From: Chloroflexota bacterium
GTDB lineage: Bacteria; Chloroflexota; Dehalococcoidia; Lucifugimonadales; Lucifugimonadaceae
DNA: 5,603 nt
NCBI GenBank assembly: GCA_009837685.1
Contig: VXTA01000149.1
Span: 2,014 to 7,616, forward strand
Direction: 5' to 3'
The notes beneath the pieces are model-generated. The model searched no databases. It saw only the letters and a list, made by a program, of their open reading frames with translations, and was not told the DNA's origin. The translations under genes were made by a program, and so were the position numbers. Below, in pieces: positions 1-5,603 of this stretch (its first letter is position 1; every line of letters begins with the position of its first letter).

Positions 1-327
1 CACTACGACGGCTAAATAATCTTCGCGGAAGAACTCATGAAACTGGAAATCTAACTTAAGACATCCTCCGAATCGCGCCAAACTTCCGCCGATCTTTCAT
101 TCCGATGTCTTACTGATAAAGTGAACTGGTCGCGTCAGCACGAAGATAGACGTACACCCTAGTTCAAGATGTTGAAGTCGTGAGAAACCTGAGCTTGAAT
201 GACGCGTTCTGTGTGCGCGACGCCTGGATTGACGAGGACAGCTTTTCCCAATCACATGCGCTCGAACCCGAAACGGCACTGCACATTCCCTTACTGCTTC
301 TAATTAAGCCGGTTCGAGTCGTCTAGC
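1..327. other. Intergenic region upstream of the SulP gene, no convincing gene
   Basis: All six frames are interrupted and no recognisable protein, tRNA or known RNA was found here. Three weak items exist. A minus-strand frame is open from a possible TTG at 81-79 off the left edge. A plus-strand frame runs from GTG at 180 to TAG at 324-326. An 8-bp inverted repeat, CTCGAACC at 261-268 and GGTTCGAG at 311-318, flanks the last stretch before the transporter. A TTGACG hexamer at 229-234 resembles a -35 box, but the sequence about 17 bp downstream (TCACAT) is a poor -10, so no promoter is called. TAATTA at 301-306 is the only AT-rich -10-like site close to the gene. The segment presumably carries the transporter's promoter. 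Confidence 0.6.
180..326 (+). CDS. Doubtful 48-aa short ORF abutting the transporter start
   Basis: A GTG at 180-182 opens a 48-codon frame ending in TAG at 324-326, one base before the transporter ATG at 328. The frame itself is open from 150. The product would be acidic in the middle (WIDED) and leucine-rich near the end (HIPLLLLIKP), and it matches no family I know. There is no good ribosome-binding site before the GTG. An open run of this length is not rare by chance, and an antisense frame of similar length overlaps it. The only argument in favour is position: termination one base before a start codon that lacks its own Shine-Dalgarno would suit translational coupling. Treat as a hypothesis; it may be nothing. 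Confidence 0.13.
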   Translation: MRNLSLNDAFCVRDAWIDEDSFSQSHALEPETALHIPLLLLIKPVRVV

Positions 328-1971
328 ATGCCGAAAATAAATTACGACTTCCAGACCTTGCGAGGAGATGTCTTCGGCGGTGTCACGTCCGCAGTGATCG
401 CGTTGCCGGTAGCCCTCGCTTTTGCCATCGCGGCTGGTCTGGATCCCATCGCTGGCATCTATGGCGCGATCGCGGTCGGTTTCTTCGCGGCAGTGTTCGG
501 CGGAACACGATCCCAGATCTCCGGCCCCACAGGATCGATGACCGTGGCCATGGGCGTCATCGTCACCGCGAACGCCGACAACTTAGCCGCCGCGTTCACC
601 ATCGTCATCATGGCCGGACTGATACAGCTCTTGCTAGGGGTGCTTCGGATCGGACGCTTCGTCGAGTACACACCCTATTCCGTCATCTCCGGGTTCATGT
701 CCGGAGTGGGAATCATCATATTCCTGACCCAGACACTGCCATTTCTAGGTGCTGAGGTCGCCACTGGCGGGCCGGTAGGGGCTATCCGTGCCTGGCCCGA
801 CTTGATCAACCACTTCAATCCTAGTGCGCTCATCCTCGGCGCGGTGACTCTTGCTGTAGCAGCGCTTTGGCCCGAACGATTCAGCAGGTTCTTCCCCGCT
901 ACAATGGCCGCCCTGGTCATAGGCACCTTCCTCGGAATACTTTGGTTCACCGATGCCCCCGTCATCGGCGAAGTCCCCACCGGATTGCCTGAACTCGTAA
1001 CTCCGGACCTTTCGACTGGCACATTGCTCAGGGCTATTCAACCAGCACTTGTCATCGCACTCGTCGGGTCAGTTGACACTTTGCTCACATCTTTAGTAGC
1101 TGACTCGATGACCCACACCCGGCACAACCCCGACCGCGAACTCCTAGGACAGGGAATCGGAAATGTCGTGACCGGGTTCATCGGTGGTCTCCCTGGCTCC
1201 GGCGCGACACCCGGGACCGTCGCCAACATCCGGGCCGGAGGTTGGACACCCCTATCAGGCGGCCTGTGCGTAGCAATACTTTTGGCGATCGTGATGGAGC
1301 TCGGGCAATATGTCGCGTCTATCCCCATGGCTGTCCTTGCAGGAATCCTCATAAAGGTCGGATGGGACACCATCGATTGGCGATTCATCACCAGAATCTT
1401 CTACGTCCAGAGAGATCATCTGCTGGTGATGCTCCTCACTCTGGGACTCACCGTGTTTCTCGACCTCGTAACCGCCGTCGCGGTCGGCATGATCGCTGCT
1501 GGTGTCACCAGCGCTAAACAATTCGAACGGCTCGAGTTGGACAGCGTCATTTCCGTTCCCCTGCTCGACCAAGTCTTCTTCAAAGACTATGAGAATCTCG
1601 ATGATATCGATGTGTTCTCCGCACAAGTCGGTTTGGTAGCCCTCAAAGGCACATTCTCCGTCGCTTCCGCCTCCAAATTGATCAACGCCATCAGTATCGA
1701 CATCCGCGACCACGAGGTCGTAATCCTCGACTTCTCCGACACCATATACATGGATGACAGCGCAGCACTCGTCGTTGAGCAGATGATCGACACTGCGGAC
1801 AACGAAGATACTGAATGCATCGTCATGGGACTAGACGGGCTTCCCGCCACAACGCTGCGAGCACTTAACATCCTGCAGAACGTCCCTGAGGATCACTTCG
1901 CCGACAACTTAGACGAAGCTAGAGAGATCGCACGAAGCATTCTCGACCGTCGAGCCGAAGCCGCTGCTTAG
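328..1971 (+). CDS. SulP (SLC26) family anion transporter with C-terminal STAS domain, BicA-like
   Basis: An inner-membrane secondary transporter for inorganic anions. The 547 residues match the usual bacterial SulP length. Residues ~10-395 form the hydrophobic transport domain. Residues ~425-545 form a cytoplasmic STAS domain with a typical core strand and DDSA at 476-479, where S478 aligns with the phosphorylated serine of SpoIIAA-type STAS proteins. Visible SulP signatures are LRGDVFGGVTSAVIALP (11-27), GPTGSMTVAM (66-75), GFMSGVGII (122-130) and GQGIGNVVTG (274-283). D250 and T254 (VDTLLTS), together with G292 and T294 (GSGATPGT), correspond to residues I recall as the Na+ site of cyanobacterial BicA. 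Na+-coupled bicarbonate uptake is therefore plausible, but sulfate or another anion cannot be excluded. ATG 328 is the only reasonable start because an in-frame TAA lies at 301-303. No Shine-Dalgarno is visible before it. The gene is convergent with the downstream operon, with a hairpin between them. Confidence 0.95.
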   Translation: MPKINYDFQTLRGDVFGGVTSAVIALPVALAFAIAAGLDPIAGIYGAIAVGFFAAVFGGTRSQISGPTGSMTVAMGVIVTANADNLAAAFTIVIMAGLIQLLLGVLRIGRFVEYTPYSVISGFMSGVGIIIFLTQTLPFLGAEVATGGPVGAIRAWPDLINHFNPSALILGAVTLAVAALWPERFSRFFPATMAALVIGTFLGILWFTDAPVIGEVPTGLPELVTPDLSTGTLLRAIQPALVIALVGSVDTLLTSLVADSMTHTRHNPDRELLGQGIGNVVTGFIGGLPGSGATPGTVANIRAGGWTPLSGGLCVAILLAIVMELGQYVASIPMAVLAGILIKVGWDTIDWRFITRIFYVQRDHLLVMLLTLGLTVFLDLVTAVAVGMIAAGVTSAKQFERLELDSVISVPLLDQVFFKDYENLDDIDVFSAQVGLVALKGTFSVASASKLINAISIDIRDHEVVILDFSDTIYMDDSAALVVEQMIDTADNEDTECIVMGLDGLPATTLRALNILQNVPEDHFADNLDEAREIARSILDRRAEAAA

Positions 1972-1998
1972 GCGTTTTCAAGGTGTCCAACACTCTAA

Positions 1999-2027
1999 CC
2001 CTATCCCTCTGTGGGAGAGGGATAGGG
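1999..2027. terminator. Perfect 12-bp hairpin between convergent genes, probable bidirectional terminator
   Basis: CCCTATCCCTCT at 1999-2010 and AGAGGGATAGGG at 2016-2027 are exact reverse complements separated by a 5-nt loop, GTGGG. The stem lies 27 bp after the transporter stop and 2 bp beyond the DUF885 stop, where a bidirectional terminator would sit. Neither strand has a T-run after the stem (GATTAAACC on plus, TTAGAGTG on minus), so it is not a canonical intrinsic terminator. It could instead block 3' exonucleases or be a copy of a dispersed palindromic repeat, since C-rich/G-rich stems of this style recur between genes in many bacteria. The pairing is certain; the role is inferred. Confidence 0.6.
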
Positions 2028-2029
2028 GA

Positions 2030-3700
2030 TTAAACCATTTCGCGCTGCATCTGAGCCAAGCCCATCGGTCCGAGCTCCAGCGCGCGATTATGCCAATCCT
2101 TCAAATCGAAGGAAGAGCCTTGTGCTTTTCGCGCTCGTTGGCGGGATTCCAACCAGACTCGCTCACCGACTTTGTAAGAAATCGCCTGCCCCGGAATGCC
2201 GAGATAACGGTCTATTTCGCTGGCAACAAAATCAGGCGGAAAGTGCACTCGATCGCGCATGAACTCCAGTGCGAGATCGGGTGTCCAAACTTTGCCGGGA
2301 TAGAACTCGGAATCGTCTGGTATGCGCTTTTCGAGGTGCATTCCGATGTCGATGATGACACGTACGGATCGCAGGGCTTGGGCATCGAGCATTCCCATGT
2401 AGTAGTCGGGGTTTTCGAGATATCCGAGCTCGTGCATCAATCTCTCGGCATACAGCGCCCATCCTTCGACATAGCCGGATGTGCCGGCGAGGAGGCGTTG
2501 GTATCGAGACAGTTGGTCCGACAGTGTCATCGTTGTCGCGATCTGGAAATGGTGTCCGGGTACCCCCTCGTGATATGCGATTGAGACCTCGCGCCAGAGA
2601 GGGAACGATGTTTTGCCTCCGGTGGGATACCAAGTCCGCCCGGGTCTGGAGAAATCCTCCGAGGGTCCGGTGTAGTACATGGCAAGTGCGCCGCCGGGTG
2701 GAGCGATCAATGCCTCGATCTTTTTGACTGGTTCGGTGATGTCGAAGTGTGTGCCGTCCATGTCGGCAATTGTCGAGTCTTGCAGATTCTGCATCCACTC
2801 TGTGAACCCGTCAACGCCGTCAATTGCGCGTTTCGGGTCGCTTTCAAGCACCTCGACCGCTTCGTCGATTGTGGATCCTGGTTTGATCTGGTCTGCTGCC
2901 TTCTGCATCTCTGACTGTACCCACCGGAGTTGTTCCCACCCCCATTCGTACGTCTCGTTCAGATTCAGGTCTATGCCGTTGTAAGAACGCGAGGTAAGCG
3001 CGTAGTGCTCTTTTCCCACTGCGTCCCGCTCGCGAGCTTTTGGCAAATAGTCGCTCCGCAGATACTCAGCGAACTTGGAATACGCAACGTTCGCCGAAGT
3101 CGCTGCGTCCGACAATCTTGATGCCAAGGCATGGTCAACCTCATCTGACTCAGCACCGGAATCGGCGATCCCGCCGAAGAATGGCGTCGCATCGCCTTTG
3201 CCAATCCAAGTCTCGATCTGCTCGATGCAACCAGCCGTCTGTCGTTTCGAAGCAGTTATCTTCCTGTCGATACCCTCGTCCAAAGTCGCTTGGTAAGATG
3301 CCAGAGAATCTCCGATCCCTTCCATCCGAGACGCGATGTTTTCCCAGTCTTCCATTGAAGACCTAGGCATTAGATCGAAGATCTGACGGAGAGACTGCAC
3401 CGGCGAATGCAGAATGTTCATTCCGGAGTAGTGCAACCCGGCCTCGTGCTGGTCGATTGACCACGACATCTCCTCTTGCACTGTCTCGCTGCACCTCCGC
3501 TCCCGCAACGTCTCTGCTCTTTCTGCTTGAATCCGCTTCAACACATCCCGCTCAGCATCATACGACCGTTGCGACCCGTCGGGTGAATAGTCCGGCATCA
3601 GATGGTCGTAACCCGGAACTCCGAGATAGGTCGCCACGATGGGATTGAGCTCCGCCAGCGTCTCAACGAAACCGTCCGCGATCTCAAAGATTTTCGACAT
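2030..3700 (-). CDS. DUF885 family protein, putative zinc metallopeptidase
   Basis: A 556-residue member of the DUF885 family (Pfam PF05960), proteins thought to be zinc-dependent peptidases or related hydrolases. The hallmark is HEGVPGHH at residues 377-384, with likely metal ligands H377 and H383 or H384 and catalytic E378. EGWALYAE at 412-419 would supply the glutamate ligand of the gluzincin-type arrangement. Family-typical C-terminal segments follow: RDRVHFP (482-488), the SYKVGE region (508-513) and FDLKDWHNRALELG (531-544). The length is normal for the family and the frame is intact. There is no signal peptide or lipobox (MSKIFEIADGFVETLAELNP), so it appears cytoplasmic, whereas many family members are exported. 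The start is fixed by a good Shine-Dalgarno, GAGGAG, 8 nt upstream. It is the second gene of a two-gene operon with the serine hydrolase 12 bp upstream. Substrate unknown. Confidence 0.93.
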   Translation of the reverse strand: MSKIFEIADGFVETLAELNPIVATYLGVPGYDHLMPDYSPDGSQRSYDAERDVLKRIQAERAETLRERRCSETVQEEMSWSIDQHEAGLHYSGMNILHSPVQSLRQIFDLMPRSSMEDWENIASRMEGIGDSLASYQATLDEGIDRKITASKRQTAGCIEQIETWIGKGDATPFFGGIADSGAESDEVDHALASRLSDAATSANVAYSKFAEYLRSDYLPKARERDAVGKEHYALTSRSYNGIDLNLNETYEWGWEQLRWVQSEMQKAADQIKPGSTIDEAVEVLESDPKRAIDGVDGFTEWMQNLQDSTIADMDGTHFDITEPVKKIEALIAPPGGALAMYYTGPSEDFSRPGRTWYPTGGKTSFPLWREVSIAYHEGVPGHHFQIATTMTLSDQLSRYQRLLAGTSGYVEGWALYAERLMHELGYLENPDYYMGMLDAQALRSVRVIIDIGMHLEKRIPDDSEFYPGKVWTPDLALEFMRDRVHFPPDFVASEIDRYLGIPGQAISYKVGERVWLESRQRARKAQGSSFDLKDWHNRALELGPMGLAQMQREMV

Positions 3701-3708
3701 CTATCTTT

Positions 3709-3714
3709 CTCCTC
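3709..3714 (-). promoter_or_regulatory. Shine-Dalgarno of the DUF885 gene, overlapping the upstream stop codon
   Basis: On the minus strand the sequence reads GAGGAG, then 8 nt, then the DUF885 ATG. The first two bases of this box fall within the TGA stop (3715-3713) of the serine hydrolase. A ribosome terminating on the hydrolase would be placed on the start site of the next gene, so translational coupling is likely. It is the only strong Shine-Dalgarno before any gene in the window. Confidence 0.8.
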
Positions 3715-5098
3715 AGTTGTCGCCGACTAACGTGTATTTGAAACCGCCCAATCGGAATTCGCCGTCTTGAATGGAGAGCGTCTCCCCTGCTCCCCTATTG
3801 CCGGACACTTTGAAAGTGGTGTCGGAGATCAACCGAGCGGTAGCCGGAGCATGCAGAAGGTACGCCGAAGCCTCATGTCCGCTGAACTGCAACTCATCAT
3901 CCGAAACTGCAGTGACCCGCATCCAGAATCCGGGTTCGGTGAAATACACTCCCTCGAATTCCCGCAACTTCGAACTCTCATCCGACGTCGGAATCTCATG
4001 CATGACATCCGTAGGAGCGATGGGCATCTCATCCCAATCCTCAATCACTGCATCTAACAATGTCTGAGCCAAGGATGCGGAAATCGCGTTCGGCCAAAGG
4101 TTTGTTAGAACAATCACCCCAGTCTGAAACGGAGCGTGGAACATCGTCTGCGTACCGAAACCATGAATACCACCGCCGTGTCCGTGATATACCCGATCAC
4201 CCGATCTAGTAGCGCGCCAACCCACGCATAGCCCAATCGTCCAATCTCCGTCCAGGTACGCAGGATGCAACATCTCTCGACGGCTGCGATCGCCGAATAA
4301 TCTCCCTCCAGCATCGTCTCCCCGTCGCATGATGTGGGCCAACCATTTTGTTAAGTCAGCAACGTTGGTCATCATCTGGCCTGCAGCGTTCATGCCTTCG
4401 AGTTCAGAGTACGGAGCGACCCGCAACGTTTCCGAACCCGGTGCTGGTTGGCTATATCCGATTACTTGATGCAGACCCACAACCGAGGCCATATCGAAAA
4501 CCGTCTGCATCATACCGAGTCGATCCAAAATCTCCTTCTCTACGAACTGTTCGTATGGCTGACCTGACAATCGACTTATCACTTCGCCGAGGAAGCCATA
4601 AGCCATATTGGAGTATTTCCAAGCGCTGTCGGGTGGGATGACCATTTGCACTTCGTCGATGCGATCTAGCATGGTCTGCATCGTGGCAAACGCTGGCGCA
4701 TCCCAATCAGTCGCGGGATGTTCAGTAGTAAGTCCCGAGTAGTGAGCCGTCATCCGTCGCAGCGTCACGTCTTCGAGGTCACCTGCGATTCCGGCGGCTG
4801 ATGTGAACTCCGGGATGTAGAGCAAGAGCGGATCATCCAACGACAGCATCGACGATTCTTGCAGCATCATCAACGCGGTAGCGGTTGCCGTCTTGGTGTT
4901 GGACGCGACCCGGAAAATGCTGTATTCATCGGGTGCTTGCCGGTTCCCAAGTTGCGTCTCTCCGAACCCCTTGAACCAAGCCAATTCCGACCCGCAAACC
5001 ATTCCAACCGCGATCCCTGGAATTCGGTGCGCGAGTCTCACCTCTTCGACGTAGTCCTCCCACATCCGGATCTTGTCGTTGGCATCAGAAGAAGACAT
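3713..5098 (-). CDS. Serine hydrolase, class C beta-lactamase/esterase family (COG1680 type)
   Basis: A penicillin-recognising-fold serine hydrolase of the class C beta-lactamase, D-aminopeptidase and EstB-type esterase superfamily. Numbering from an upstream TTG at 5137 (474 aa), the nucleophile motif SxxK is S79-N-T-K82, the second motif YxN is Y175-S-N177 and the third, HGG, is H320-G-G322. All three are intact, so the enzyme should be active. A C-terminal beta-rich accessory domain spans ~391-474 (starting LREFEGVY), as in several D-amino-acid peptidases and esterases. I chose ATG at 5098 (461 aa). The conserved fold begins about 12 residues after it, and the longer TTG start would leave only 56 bp for divergent promoters. 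Neither start has a strong Shine-Dalgarno; a GGTGA lies 10 nt before the TTG. There is no signal peptide, which argues against a periplasmic antibiotic-resistance beta-lactamase and for a cytoplasmic esterase, amidase or peptidase. It leads the operon with DUF885. Confidence 0.92.
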   Translation of the reverse strand: MSSSDANDKIRMWEDYVEEVRLAHRIPGIAVGMVCGSELAWFKGFGETQLGNRQAPDEYSIFRVASNTKTATATALMMLQESSMLSLDDPLLLYIPEFTSAAGIAGDLEDVTLRRMTAHYSGLTTEHPATDWDAPAFATMQTMLDRIDEVQMVIPPDSAWKYSNMAYGFLGEVISRLSGQPYEQFVEKEILDRLGMMQTVFDMASVVGLHQVIGYSQPAPGSETLRVAPYSELEGMNAAGQMMTNVADLTKWLAHIMRRGDDAGGRLFGDRSRREMLHPAYLDGDWTIGLCVGWRATRSGDRVYHGHGGGIHGFGTQTMFHAPFQTGVIVLTNLWPNAISASLAQTLLDAVIEDWDEMPIAPTDVMHEIPTSDESSKLREFEGVYFTEPGFWMRVTAVSDDELQFSGHEASAYLLHAPATARLISDTTFKVSGNRGAGETLSIQDGEFRLGGFKYTLVGDN

Positions 5099-5193
5099 GT
5101 TGTGGTGTTCTAGGCTGGTAGGACTATTGACATTCAACGGTTTAACATCACCATCACTGAATACTAAATCGCCTTACACCGGTATCCGGCACG
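5099..5193. promoter_or_regulatory. Divergent intergenic region with presumed back-to-back promoters
   Basis: This gap lies between the start of the minus-strand hydrolase operon and the plus-strand enolase-superfamily gene, so both promoters, and any shared regulator site, should be here or just inside the genes. A perfect -35 consensus TTGACA occurs on plus at 5127-5132, but the bases 16-18 bp downstream do not resemble TATAAT. On minus, TAGTAT at 5166-5161 is a possible -10 (4 of 6 matches) with no good -35 partner. No clear operator palindrome is visible. The promoter function is inferred from gene arrangement; the individual boxes are weak. Confidence 0.4.
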
Positions 5194-5603
5194 ATGAAGA
5201 TAGCAGAAGCCAAGATCGATGTAATCAAGTTTGAAGTCCCGCGCATAAGCATTAACGACGCACGCGGAGGCATGGGAGGCAAGCTGACGGCTGGCGTTCT
5301 GAGGCTAATCACCGAATCGGGCGCGGAAGGCAACGCCCATATCGGCGACCGGGGTGGTGGAGGCGCAACGACGATCCGCGCGTTCCAATCAGCGTTCGAA
5401 GGTCGCCTAATCGGCACGAAAATCGCAGACCGCGAAGCGCTCTGGCATCAACTCAACCCCATGTCCGGGCACGGCGCAACAACATCCTTGCACTCCCTCT
5501 GGTCACACATCGACGTAGCAATGTGGGACGCCGCTGGTAAGGCCGCCGACATGCCCGTCCACGAAATGCTCGGTACCGCACGTCGAACCACAGAGGTCTA
5601 TGC
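5194..5603 (+). CDS. Enolase-superfamily enzyme (mandelate racemase/muconate lactonizing type), 5' part, cut by window end
   Basis: The first 136 codons are present and the frame stays open to the window edge; full-length relatives have about 350-400 residues. The visible part is the N-terminal capping domain (MR_MLE_N). It begins MKIAEAKIDVIKFEVPR and includes a glycine-rich loop, GDRGGGGATT, at 51-60, where the substrate-specificity loop of this family usually lies. It then enters the signature helix IDVAMWDAAGKAADMPVHEMLG (106-127), equivalent to the family's D(I/V)AxWDxxGKxxxxPVxxLLG pattern. These enzymes abstract a proton alpha to a carboxylate using Mg2+ and act as racemases, epimerases, sugar-acid dehydratases or cycloisomerases. 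The catalytic lysines and metal ligands lie beyond the window, so the reaction cannot be assigned. ATG 5194 is chosen because an in-frame TGA stands at 5158-5160 and no other ATG intervenes. No Shine-Dalgarno is seen. It is divergent from the hydrolase operon. Confidence 0.9.
   Translation, partial: MKIAEAKIDVIKFEVPRISINDARGGMGGKLTAGVLRLITESGAEGNAHIGDRGGGGATTIRAFQSAFEGRLIGTKIADREALWHQLNPMSGHGATTSLHSLWSHIDVAMWDAAGKAADMPVHEMLGTARRTTEVY

Noticed and set aside
229..257. TTGACG as a -35 box for the transporter promoter
   Set aside because: The hexamer 17 bp downstream is TCACAT, only 3 of 6 matches to TATAAT, and the site is far from the start; not enough to call a promoter.
97..279. 60-residue minus-strand ORF (GTG start) upstream of the transporter
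   Set aside because: Arginine/serine-rich composition without recognisable motifs, no convincing ribosome-binding site, and length within chance expectation.
307..327. GGTTCGAGTC resembling a tRNA T-loop
   Set aside because: The flanking bases do not form a 5-bp T-stem (second pair is G-G), and no anticodon or acceptor arms are present.
1255..1713. 152-residue antisense ORF within the transporter gene
   Set aside because: It lies entirely opposite a strongly conserved SulP coding frame; its composition follows from the sense codons and it has no family motif or own ribosome-binding site.
2090..2584. 164-residue plus-strand ORF opposite DUF885
   Set aside because: It is antisense to the HExxxGHH and C-terminal conserved part of the DUF885 protein; a shadow frame of a real gene.
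3713..5137. Antibiotic-resistance beta-lactamase (AmpC)
   Set aside because: The catalytic triad motifs are shared by the whole superfamily, but the protein lacks a signal peptide, is longer than AmpC because of an extra C-terminal beta domain, and sits in an operon with a DUF885 protein rather than an AmpR-type regulator.
1..5603. Mobile element, phage, toxin-antitoxin or defence system
   Set aside because: No transposase, integrase, terminal repeats, CRISPR-like repeats or small paired genes were seen; the gene content is metabolic and the codon style looks uniform throughout.

Overview
The window looks like ordinary chromosomal DNA from a free-living, non-phage bacterium of moderate GC (slightly above half by eye). 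It holds three complete protein genes and the 5' part of a fourth, with no insertion sequence, phage gene, CRISPR array, tRNA or rRNA. All four proteins belong to recognisable families: a SulP-family anion transporter with a STAS domain, a DUF885 metallopeptidase-like protein, a class C beta-lactamase-fold serine hydrolase, and an enolase-superfamily (mandelate racemase/muconate lactonizing type) enzyme. Enolase-superfamily enzymes are abundant in heterotrophic marine lineages such as SAR202 Chloroflexota, and the base composition would fit. This lineage guess is inference only; nothing in the window fixes the taxonomy.

Layout. Bases 1-327 have no convincing gene; there is a weak candidate short ORF (180-326) that ends one base before the transporter start. 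The SulP transporter runs 328-1971 (+). A 58-bp gap holds a perfect 12-bp GC-rich hairpin (1999-2027) between the convergent 3' ends. The minus strand then carries DUF885 (2030-3700) and, upstream of it, the serine hydrolase (3713 to 5098 or 5137). These two are 12 bp apart, and the DUF885 Shine-Dalgarno overlaps the hydrolase stop codon, so they are almost certainly one operon. A short divergent intergenic region (95 bp, or 56 bp with the longer hydrolase start) separates that operon from the enolase-superfamily gene, which starts at 5194 (+) and runs off the right edge.

How the genes may work together. The hydrolase and the DUF885 protein both lack signal peptides, so they appear to form a cytoplasmic hydrolase pair. 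With the divergent epimerase/dehydratase-type gene they suggest a small catabolic locus for imported amides, peptides, esters or sugar acids; the substrate cannot be read from the sequence. The transporter is convergent and probably independent. Its membrane domain resembles cyanobacterial BicA Na+/bicarbonate symporters at the motif level more than typical sulfate or dicarboxylate SulP proteins.

I did not find a clearly novel system. The points most worth a second look are the hydrolase/DUF885/enolase-superfamily arrangement, the BicA-like ion-site signature, the intergenic hairpin, and the lack of Shine-Dalgarno sequences before the first genes compared with the strong one inside the operon.
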